A stretch of DNA of 64,000 nucleotides, from positions 125,307,752-125,371,751 of the forward strand of contig CM045762.1 in assembly GCA_025200525.1 (NCBI GenBank), in the 5' to 3' direction. This stretch comes from Camellia lanceoleosa (lineage: Eukaryota > Streptophyta > Magnoliopsida > Ericales > Theaceae). The translations under genes and the position numbers were made by a program. The notes under the pieces are model-generated. The model worked only from the letters and a program-made list of their open reading frames with translations, was not told where the DNA came from and ran no database searches. This document shows, in pieces, positions 47,278 to 55,970 of this stretch (the stretch's first letter is position 1; each line of letters begins with the position of its first letter).

Positions 47278-48793
47278 TTTCTTCATGGTATCACGGTAGG
47301 TTTTGTAATCTGTCTCTTTGATCTCAATTTTTTATTTTTATTTTTTTGTACGACTTCACGGAAAGCGTCGTAACTTTTTAATCGTAACTTGGAATCGATC
47401 GCCGTCTGTGCCATTGGATTCGTACCGCCTGTATCCAGTTCACTTTTGAAGTAGATGGTCCAAAAGTTGACACGACAAGAGTGATGTCAAAAATCATCGT
47501 CAAAATTAATTTCAAATTCTAGGAATTTGTAGAAAAATGGTGTAGCCGAGAGAGAAATATGTTTATCTATTAGCCATGCGTTGCTTTACGAATGGTGGGT
47601 GACTTTTATTAGGCGAATTCGCAATGTGAACACGTGAAAAATGGGGCCGACGACTACGTGAATTTAATGCATGTTGTGGAAAGTCTTCACTTCCTCATAC
47701 TTATGCCACTGTTGGTGCCAACTACACTTGCACACTTGCACACTTGCACACTTGATGACGGCAGAGCCGGCATTGATCCGCAACAAAATATTCCAATACT
47801 AAAAACTAAATCTTGACATAGAATTTATTTTTTCTCGTTTCCTTAAAACTGCACTGTTTGCCAAACTCCTACGCCCTGAAAAATTCCCTCGATATAATGC
47901 ATCGTTATAAAATCTAAACGTAAGGTACGCAATTATTGCCGTTTGCCACGGTGACTTAACTTAAGGTTACCAACAATATGCAATATTATTTCTCTTTTGG
48001 TATTTTTCTATTTTCCCAAAGCAAGTGTGGGAAAATAAGAATTATTAATCTGGAGCCTCACTCCATCACCTCTTGAGAAACACCATACTATTGTTTTCAC
48101 CATGTGGACTTGGCTTGTTCAACATGCACCGCTCATATATGATGCGCGATGTTCACGCATCCCACCTTCAACAGCAACTACGCAAGAAATCATTAGATCC
48201 ACGCTTTCTTCATAGAGATCTTGCAATGCTTGTGCTGGACAACTTCGGAAATTCGTTGAAAACATAGAGCCAGTTAGTAGTGCATGCCTGTTGCTATCTT
48301 TAGTAATGCCAACTAGGATATTAAAAGAAATCCTTCAAGTAGTTCTTTTCATCGTGTCAAGGCTGGCAACTAGAGACAACCACTAAAAATAGACATTTTC
48401 TTGCCTCTATAATTCGGGAAAAAAACCCCCCAGTGAACCAAAGCAAAAGCCAATCAAGCACATCGCAATGGATTCAATGAGTCGCACAACCATATTCGTA
48501 ACCATTGCTTTATCTCTCTTCTTTCACGTCCCAACTCCAGCAAATTCCACTCGGATGCCTTTGAATTCTACTCCATACAAACTAGTCAACGAATTTTGCA
48601 ACCAGGCTAAGAACAAAACATTCTGCGTCGAAACTTTCAAGTTGGATCCTCGAAGCGCATTAGCTCCAGATCAAGTAACCCTCGTGAAAGTCGCCATCGA
48701 CTTAGGAATAAACGACGTATCAAAACTCAAGAGTCACGTATCTCTTGTGCTTCCCAAGCACGGTACAAACCCCACTGCAAAGCTAGCTCTTCA
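47278..48793 (+). repeat. Array unit 10, truncated
   Basis: It matches unit 3 closely until base 48793, inside the PMEI coding region, and then ends abruptly in unrelated GC-richer repeats. Confidence 0.9.
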
Positions 48794-48803
48794 GAGGATT
48801 TAA
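48468..48803 (+). pseudogene. PMEI-like copy 10, 3' truncated
   Basis: Identical or nearly so to copy 3 through codon 108 (signal peptide, Cys 44 and 53, ...KLAL). Homology then stops between 48793 and 48794. Foreign sequence adds a few residues and a TAA at 48801-48803. The third and fourth Cys, and with them the second disulfide, are missing. It marks the right end of the array. Confidence 0.9.
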
Positions 48804-49404
48804 GGTCTCCTAGACCGTGCGTGTTTAAGGTCTCGCCAGACCAGGGGGCAACGATGAAATGCGCAAAACAACGCTATGGAATGTATGCAAAATGCAATGA
48901 GGTGCATCTTTTACCGAAGGTTTTGCACCTCCCGAGGATTTAAGGTCTCCTAGACATTGCGTGGTTTAGGTCTCGCCCGGACACTGGGGCAATCTGTTAC
49001 ACAACACTTAAAGTGCATATGATGCAAATGAGACACGCACACGGCTGTAAATGAGGCGAATGAGACATGCGTGTCCCAAAAGATGGAAAAATGGAGTGCA
49101 ATGAGGTACACGTGCCTCAAAAGATGGAAAATGAAGTGCAATGAGGGTCGTAAGCGGTAGCGATGAAATGCATGCTAAATGCAATGAGGGGCAACTTAGT
49201 GCACAAGGCCTGCACCTCTTGAGGATTTAGGGTCTCCTAGACCATGCGTGTTTTGGTCCCGGGACGGTATGGGGCAACCATGCGAATGTGACACGCGTGC
49301 CACAAGTCTGCGAACAATGCAAATGAGAATGAAATGAACCATGATGAGGCGCGCATACCTCATTGGTGAAAAATGAAATGCAAAACGAGGCACGCGCACC
49401 TCGA

Positions 49405-49590
49405 AATGCGATGAAATGCGAAATGAGGCACACGTACCTCATTTGATGGAAAATGAAGTACAAAACGAGGCGTACGTGCCTCGAGATGCAATGAAATGCG
49501 AAATGAGGCACACGTACCTCATTTGATGGAAAATGGAGTGCAAAGCGAGGCGTACATGCCTCGAGATGCAATGATATGCGAAATGAATGT
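49405..49590. repeat. 80-bp tandem repeat
   Basis: AAATGAGGCACACGTACCTC starts at 49421 and again at 49501, and the intervening 80 bp are almost the same. Each unit holds two palindromic boxes, GAGGCACACGTACCTC and GAGGCGTACGTGCCTC. Confidence 0.85.
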
Positions 49591-49770
49591 AACAAGGTGC
49601 ACCTTAATGCACCGAAGGTCTTGCACCTCCCAAGGATTTAAGGTCTCCTGGACCGCGCGTGTTTTTGGTCCCGCCGGACCGTGCGTGTTCGATCCGCGGA
49701 CCGTTGGCAAAATGAAATGCACATGAGGCACGCGTACCTCATTGGATGGAGAATGAAATACAAAACAAAA

Positions 49771-49970
49771 GTCGTGAGGTAGTACACCTCACGTGACTCA
49801 AGGTGAAATGCAAAATGAAACACGTGAGGTAGTACACCTCACGTGACTCAAAATGAGATGCAAAATGAAGCGCGTGAGGTAGTACACCTCACGTGACTCA
49901 AAATGAGATGCGAAATGAAGCGCGTGAGGTAGTACACCCCACGTGAATCATTATGAGATGCAAGATGAAG
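49771..49970. repeat. 50-bp tandem repeat of hairpins, four copies
   Basis: Units start at 49771, 49821, 49871 and 49921, exactly 50 bp apart. Each contains GTGAGGTAGTACACCTCAC, with 7 bp perfect arms (GTGAGGT and ACCTCAC), except that the last copy has CCCC. Confidence 0.9.
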
Positions 49971-50150
49971 GAGTATGACACGCATGCCACACGACAATGC
50001 AAAATGGTGCAAGTTGCAAGGGACGTGCAAGATGGCGCGATACGATGCGCCGGACAATGTGATGGATGCGCGTGACGCACACGGGGCAACTTTTGAATCT
50101 TTATAGAAGACAAAAGGATACAAAAGGATACAATCTTCGCTTGAATTTGA

Positions 50151-50797
50151 GCGTCACGCACAGTAGAGACGGTCCGAAGTCAAAACGGAGGCCGGTTGAG
50201 CATCGGGGATGCATTTTATTGTACTTTCTTGAGCTATGAAGACCCAAAACTTCTCAACTTGGCTAAACAGGGCCTTGGGAACACCACCGGCTGGGTGGGG
50301 TGGCAACCGGCTACCACCGGCTGCCTAAACTTCTCCACCGGCACAATAATGTGCCGGCCTGCACAAAATAGTGTCGACCGGCCAAAAATGACTGATCGGG
50401 GGCAGTTTTGCCATTTTGCCTCGGGTCTTTTGAAATAGGGCTTGAAACCCTATTCCTTTCACTTCAAGCCGCCGAAAACTCCTCCTCTCTCTCTCTAGAG
50501 TGTTTTTCCTTTGATTTTTCGCCGATTTCTCCGCGTTTCACGCCCGCTTTCTCGTCGGATTCGCGATATTCTTCGCGTTTCGGACATTTTCGACCGAACA
50601 AAACTTCGTTTCGGTGCATTTTTCGCTATTTTCGCCTTTTCGGGACTTGTTCCCCTCGATTTTCTCTTCATTCTCGTGTCTTTTCACATTCCGACCCTTC
50701 CGGCCATTTCCGACCCTCTCGGGTTTGACTTTGTCGGTTGACTTTTCGTATTCCGGCCCATTTTTCCCTTTTCGGCTATTTTCTCATCTCCACTGCT
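50151..50797 (+). other. Putative 5' region of the PMD gene
   Basis: Moderately GC-rich, with repeated CACCGGC boxes near 50280-50350, then a CT microsatellite (CTCCTCTCTCTCTCTAG, ~50482-50498) and a pyrimidine-rich stretch up to the ATG at 50798, as in many plant 5' leaders. No ORF here is convincing. Confidence 0.4.
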
Positions 50798-51025
50798 ATG
50801 GCCGATGATGTTCCACATGTCGGGACTCCCCCGGACCATGAGATGGACCCCGGGGTCGAGCTCCTCCCGTTGAGCGAGCGCCCATTCGATCCGGCGACCT
50901 ATCGTCCGGCCATTCACGTGCTACCACCCGACGGACTCCGCCACTTCCGCGGCTTCGATAGGGCTTTGGATCCGGAGCTTCTGCTGCGCGAGCCGGCCTC
51001 TCACTTGTCTTCTGGCGTCGCCGAG
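50798..51025 (+). pseudogene. Plant-mobile-domain (PMD/MAIN-like) gene, first exon
   Basis: 76 in-frame codons from ATG, ending at a good donor site (GAG|GTAAC, 51025/51026). The peptide is acidic and Pro/Leu-rich (PHVGTPPDHEMDPGVELL). It resembles the leader exon of PMD-type genes found in plants both as MAIN/MAIL proteins and inside transposons. The identification rests mainly on the downstream piece (51638-51952). Host MAIN-like proteins act in the nucleus in transposon silencing and meristem maintenance. This copy is broken and is more likely transposon-derived. Confidence 0.45.
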
Positions 51026-51637
51026 GTAACATTCTCGTCTTTTATTTTCTGCAATGTAGGATTTCCTGTCAACTGCCATAGCTAACTGAACCCATTAACT
51101 GCTTAGTTCTGATGTACTGTACTGTAGTTGATTGTAGACAAACTCATGGCGACATCTGCTTGGGGCCGACGCATGCACACACACTACACGGCCTCAAGCA
51201 CTCAAACACACGGCACATTGCACTACCAATTCACCGACACCGGCGCTTATTTGAATCTGGCTTCGCCGCATGCTAGATTTGCACAAAATCGCACTAACAC
51301 GCGGACACATCACACGTTGTTTACACCGATCCTCATAGAAGCACCGACATATCACAGTAGAGCCCACCTTTGGTATCTTTGAAATCGACATTTGCTTGCA
51401 TCTGAGACACGTACATACGTGCACCATATTTACACAGTGCCACTCAAAAGTACACTGATGTATCGCACATTGTAGTTTACTGAAAACACCGCACTGGTTT
51501 TGTTTGAATCTGAAACGTGCACACATGCACCAAGTTTACATTGGAGCATCTAAAATACCGACGCATCACGCGCTTGTAGTTCACAGATTTGTACCAACTG
51601 CATATCTTCACATGGCTTTGCAATTTCTTGACTACAG
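51026..51637 (+). other. Putative PMD gene intron
   Basis: Starts GTAACA and ends TTGACTACAG. The interior is non-coding, with many ACAC/GCAC-rich words. The splice sites are inferred from sequence alone. Confidence 0.4.
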
Positions 51638-51952
51638 GGAGACTCCCATACTCTCCGCGGGTATGGGAATGTTACGCTTCATGAGTGGTACGCCGAGTAC
51701 TGACGCCGTTAATGATCGTGGATCGGGCCGGTACCTTCTGCGAGGACTTTCGGGCTTTACGCTTGCAGACCTCTTCTTGCCGCTCTGGCAGAGAGGTGGT
51801 GGGACACCGATTCTTTTCATTTATCGGCGGGGACATGACGATGACCCCTTATGACTTCTCGATGCTCACCTAAGCATCGGGGTGAAATGATCCGATCCTT
51901 CGATCTGATATGGACGAGTGGATTGCCGCTCAGGTTCATTTGCTCGGCGAGG
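51638..51952 (+). pseudogene. PMD core fragment, frames broken, cut by an LTR
   Basis: Pieces typical of the plant mobile domain appear in order but in different frames: LMIVDRAGTF, LRGLSGFTLADLFLPLW, an ERWWDT-type segment, and GGDMTMTPYDFSMLT. Small indels near 51735, 51795 and 51830 separate them. The coding homology ends at the TG of the Tat/Ogre LTR (51953), which interrupts the domain. No function is expected. Confidence 0.6.
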
Positions 51953-52299
51953 TGTAGACACCCCATTTTTGACCGACCTTAAGACTCAGACGTCACCGAT
52001 TGAGCACTCGGTGATGTTGCATACTGTGCTCGTTCAAAAGTCTCAGAGTCGCGCAGTCGCCTGCCTCTGACTTCCGAACTTTCTTCTTTACCTTGTCTCG
52101 GTTTGCGAACCAGACTCGGTTTTCTCTGTTTTCTTTCCTGAGGGAAGGGAGTGGTCCCGTAGACTATCTCCCAGTGGCCGTGAGCTACTTTTTGTGGCCG
52201 TAGGCCATTTTGCCCATTTCGAGCCCGGTTCGGTTTTGAAGTTAGGCCGTGTGCCTCGGTTGGGACGCCCAACCATCTCCGATTTCTCCGGGTTTTTGC

Positions 52300-53420
52300 G
52301 ACCCTCTGTTTGGTCCTTCCGAGGGACACGGGTCTCGAAACCCACTTGCAATGAACACCACTTAGGTGCCGGCCCATTTTCGTGATCCGAACTGCTATTT
52401 TTTGGCCGAGCCTTCATTTTGCATCGATGTCTGCTCATTTTGGCAGACACCTCTTTAGTTCCGAGGAACACGGGCCTCGATGCCCACTTCATGACGAACA
52501 CCACTTCGGTGCCCGGCCCATTTCGGGACCGAATCGCGGTTTTGGTCCCGAGCATTCATTTCGCATCGATGTCTGTTCATTTTTGGCGAACACCTCTGTT
52601 TGGTCCTTCCAGGGACACCGGGTCTCGAAACCCACTTCGCGGCGAACACCACTTCCTGTCCGGCGTGACCCATTTTCCGGATCCGAACCACGCGGTTTTG
52701 GCCCGAGCATTCATTTTGCATCGATGTCTGTTCATTTTTGGCGAGACACCTCTGTTTGGTCCTTCCAGGGACACTGGGGTCTCTGAAACCCACTTCGACG
52801 AACACCACTTCGGTGCCGGCCCATTTCGGGATCCGAACCACGGTTTTGGCCCCGAAAGCATTCATTTTGCATCGATGTCTGCTCATTTTGGCGAGACACC
52901 TGCTTAGTCCTTCCAGGGACACTGGGTCTCGAAACCCACTTGCAGCCGAACACCACTTAGGTGCGGCGGCCCATTTCGGGACCCCAAGCTGCGCGGTTTT
53001 GGTCCCGAGCTTTCATTTCGCATCCGTTTTCTCGGTTTTTGGCGGAGACCTCTATTTATCGTTACGAGGAACACTGGGTCTCGAAACCCACTTCAGACCG
53101 AACACCACTTCGGTGCCGTGACCCATTTCGGGACCCGACCGCGGTTTTGGTCCCGAGCATTCATTCCGCATCCGTTTTCTCTGGTTTTTGGCAGAGACCT
53201 CTGTTTAGTCCTTCCGAGGGACACTGGGGTCTCTGATACCCACTTCGCAACCGAACACCACTTCCGGTGCCCGGCAGCCCATTTTCGGGACCCCGCGCGG
53301 TTTTGGTCCCCGAGCTTTCGTTTTGCATCGGTTTTTGTTCAATTTTTGCAGGTACCTCTGTTTCATCATTCCGAGGAACACTGCGGTCTCAGATGCCCAC
53401 TTCGTGGCCGAACAAAATCT
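52300..53420 (+). repeat. ~150-bp tandem array in the LTR, about eight copies
   Basis: The CACCTCTGTTTGGTCCTTCC-type block recurs near 52301, 52449, 52590, 52746, 52898, 53047, 53198 and 53353. Each unit also has GGGTCTCGAAACCC (a palindrome), AACACCACTTCGGTGCC and a GGTTTTGGTCCCGAGC segment. ORFs of up to 162 codons on both strands here follow the repeat and are not genes. Confidence 0.9.
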
Positions 53421-53435
53421 TTTTTTCTTGTCCTC

Positions 53436-53491
53436 AAAATATCTAGATATTTTGCCCTCAAAATATCTAGATATTTGTGGAGAGATATTTT
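53436..53491 (+). promoter_or_regulatory. Cluster of four Evening-Element motifs
   Basis: AAAATATCT occurs on the plus strand at 53436-53444 and 53460-53468, and on the minus strand at 53445-53453 and 53483-53491. The first pair forms the 18 bp palindrome AAAATATCTAGATATTTT. This exact 9-mer is the plant Evening Element bound by CCA1/LHY/RVE factors. The last copy ends 13 bp before the TATA box at 53505. The function in this LTR is inferred. Confidence 0.6.
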
Positions 53492-53504
53492 TCACCCTTT
53501 TGGC

Positions 53505-53511
53505 TATAAAA
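53505..53511 (+). promoter_or_regulatory. TATA box of the Tat/Ogre LTR
   Basis: TATAAAA in the context GGCTATAAAACCAG. Transcription would start about 30 bp downstream, near 53535-53545. Confidence 0.65.
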
Positions 53512-53799
53512 CCAGCAGCTCCCAGCTGGTTTGGGGGTTACAAAAAATTTCTTGAAGAGCTCCTCTTCCAATTCCTTCATTTCCTTAGCCAAAATTCCAA
53601 GGATAACTCCAAGTCTTGGCCAATTCCTTCATCAACCCTTAGCTCCATCATCCACAACACCATTCCAGCAGCAAAGGGATGATTTTCAGTGGTCAAGGAT
53701 CAACAAATTCCAGCTAAGAAGTTGCAATAATCGGATCTTCAAGGGTAAGTTCCCAAATTCATCTTTTGTACCATTTTCTTGCTTCATATTTTTACCCTA

Positions 53800-54680
53800 T
53801 TTCCTTTTGTTTTTGGGGCTCCGACCCATACTGGTTTTAGGCTTATTTTGAGCCCCTCTACAACTTTGTAGAAGGGCTCAACTTCATTTGGTGTCTCCAT
53901 GATACACTTCCTTCAATATCCATCTTGTATGTCACCAATTTGCATGCTAGTTTTGGCCTATTTGCATTTGTTTTTGGGGCTCAGACCCCTACTGGTTTTG
54001 TGCTTATTTTGAGCCCCTCTACAACATTGTAGAAGGGTTCAACTTCATTTGGCCATTCTATATACCACCTCTCTTGGAAATTCACTTTAGGCCCTAATTC
54101 TTGCATGCTTTGTTAGGCTTACTTGGCTCCGGATTTCAGCCTTCATCAGGCTTAGAAATAGCCTTGTTTTTGTCTCCTTTTCATGTTATGTTGAGGGACT
54201 TAAGCCATTTGGTGTATATTTTTGGTACTTCCTTTGAAATCCATCAAATTTACCGTAAAATTGCATGTTTGTTTAGGCCATTCTAGCTTCTGTTTCTGGC
54301 CGTCATCAGGCTTAGAAAGTGTCTTGTTTTGGTCTTTTCTTCAAGTTTTATTAAGGGTCTTAAGCTATTTGGTCATTTCTTGTGGTACCTCTCTTTATAA
54401 CCTCTTTTGGGCTCCATTTTGCATAGAATTTATAGCATGTTTATATTCTGTTTTTGGGGCTTCCATCTTCTGAAAATGTGCTTATTTTTAGGCCCTCTTC
54501 AATTTTTTAGAAGCATGTTTGTTCATTTGGGGTTTGTATATATCACTTGTCTCAATACCCCTTATTTCCCCCATTTTTGCAAACTATTGTTGCCATACTT
54601 GTGATCATAATTTGGCCTTGTTCTGTACTGAAAAATGCTATTTTTGGGGACTGTCTTGCCACTGGTTTTGCTGCCATAAT
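53800..54680 (+). repeat. ~160-bp degenerate tandem array in the LTR
   Basis: TGTTTTTGGGGCTC starts near 53807 and 53968 (161 bp apart), with weaker copies near 54290 and 54450. The best two copies share GAGCCCCTCTACAA followed by TTGTAGAAGGG, a hairpin. This is transcribed leader downstream of the TATA box and is non-coding. Confidence 0.75.
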
Positions 54681-54865
54681 CATATTTTGCATGTATAGTA
54701 TGGCTATAGGCCATTTCGGGGCCTAATTTCACATTTTCGGGATGATTTCATGCATTGATTGTCATTTCGTATTGTTTCGGGGCTATTTTCCCCTTTATTT
54801 AGGAGCTGAAATTCCATTTCCATGCTTGCATATCATTTCCCATGCCATTTGCATCATTTTTGCAT

Positions 54866-55970
54866 TGCCTCGGTTTGCGTGCCAATGGGCACGCACTTCG
54901 AGGCACCTCATTCTTATCATTACGGCAGCCTATGTGAGCGTGGCTGAGGCTATCTCATGTTGGCATAAGCCCAATTTGCATTTTCATGCTTCTACATCAT
55001 TGCCCCGATTTGCGTGTCCGCGGACACGCGTTTCGAGGCAGTTTTGTTTTTATCCGACGGCCTCCTATGTGAGTGAGCTGAGGCTCTCCCATATTGGTGT
55101 AAGCCCATCGTTGCATTCCGTATGCCATCTCGTCTCATTCCATCATCGCCTCGGTTTGCGTGTCCGCGGGCACGCATTTCGAGGCACTTCGGTTTTATCC
55201 GATTTTCATTCTTTCATCATCGCCTCGGTTTGCGCACAGGCACGCTGCGTTTGAGGCACTTCGGTTTATCCGATTTTCATTCTTTCATCATCGCCTTGGT
55301 TTGCGCTACCAGGCGCGCTGTTTGGCTGCCGGTTTTATCCGATTTTCATTCTTTCATCATCGCCTCGGTTTGCGCGCCTGTGGGCACGCGTTTCGAGGCA
55401 CTTCGGTTTTATCCGATTTTCATTCTTTCATCATCGCCTCGATTTGCGCGCTTGTGGGCACGCGTTTCGAGGCACTTCGATTTTATCCGATTTTCATCAT
55501 TTCATCATCGCCTCGATTTGCGCGCCTGTGGGTGCGCATTTCGAGTCCGATATCTGCTCTCCATTTTAGCTTCACCTCGGTTTGCGTGCCCGTGAGCGCG
55601 CATTCCGAGGCACACTATTTTATCCGCTTGGCATTGCGAATGCCTCAGCCTCGGTTTGCGTGCCAGTGTGCACGCATTTCGAGACATTATGTTTTATTCG
55701 ATTTGCATTATGATGCCTCGCCTCGGTTTGCGTGCGCGTGCACGCATTTCGAGGCACTCTGCTTTATCCGATTTATATTTCATCGCCATTGCCTCGGTTT
55801 TGCGTGCTGGGCACGCATTTCGAGGCCCCCCATCCTTATCATTCCGGCATCCTATGTGAGTGTGGCTGAGGCCCCCTTCATGTTGGTATAAGTCCATCAT
55901 TACATTTCGCATGTCATTCTACATCGCCTCGGTTTGCGTGCCCGTGGACACGCATTTCGAGGCATCTCAT
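54866..55970 (+). repeat. ~72-bp tandem array of imperfect palindromes in the LTR
   Basis: About thirteen copies of a GCCTCGGTTTGCGTGCC...CACGCATTTCGAGGCA box begin near 54866, 55002, 55147, 55221, 55291, 55361, 55435, 55508, 55573, 55646, 55720, 55790 and 55926. Spacing is mostly 65-75 bp and about double where a CCTATGTGAGyGTGGCTGAGG spacer is present. Each box can fold on itself (CCTCG...CGAGG, GTGCC...GGCAC). The ORFs within it (up to 243 codons) are repeat translations. Confidence 0.9.

Larger units (their letters stand above)
8453..48793 (+). repeat. Tandem array of ~3.35 kb units, one PMEI-like gene per unit
   Basis: Ten head-to-tail units, nine full and one cut, are marked by a recurring TTTCTTCATGGTATCAC-type start and by one PMEI-like coding region each. 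Distances between gene starts are 3357, 3348, 3329, 3333, 3335, 3339 and 3371 bp for copies 3 to 10. Copies 2 to 3 are 3081 bp apart, reflecting a ~280 bp deletion in copy 2. Copies 1 to 2 are about 3.44 kb apart after removing the inserted retrotransposon. The interior units are nearly identical even in non-coding DNA. Units 1 and 2 are clearly more diverged, which fits expansion by unequal crossing-over from the left edge. Confidence 0.95.
48794..50150. repeat. Complex degenerate repeat block with ~142 bp periodicity
   Basis: A GGATTTAAGGTCTCCTrGAC block recurs near 48798, 48940, 49223 and 49635, at spacings close to one, two and three times ~140 bp. Between the copies are many GATGAAATGCrAAATGAGG-type stretches and short GAGG...CCTC palindromes. 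No gene is seen, and the ORFs on both strands here follow the repeats. The motifs GCCTCGArATGC resemble, in inverted orientation, the array at 54866-55970. This may be LTR sequence from a related Tat/Ogre element. Confidence 0.7.

Noticed and set aside
48794..50150. Possible CRISPR-like repeat/spacer array
   Set aside because: The repeats are degenerate and of varied spacing with related spacers, in plant nuclear DNA with no cas genes. They fit LTR-type tandem repeats.
52419..53236. Long overlapping ORFs on both strands in the ~150 bp array
   Set aside because: All frames are periodically similar because the DNA is a tandem repeat. The peptides are just repeat translations.
55160..55891. 243-codon ORF in the ~72 bp array
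   Set aside because: It is a translation of the palindromic repeat. The units are not multiples of three, so its continuity is accidental.
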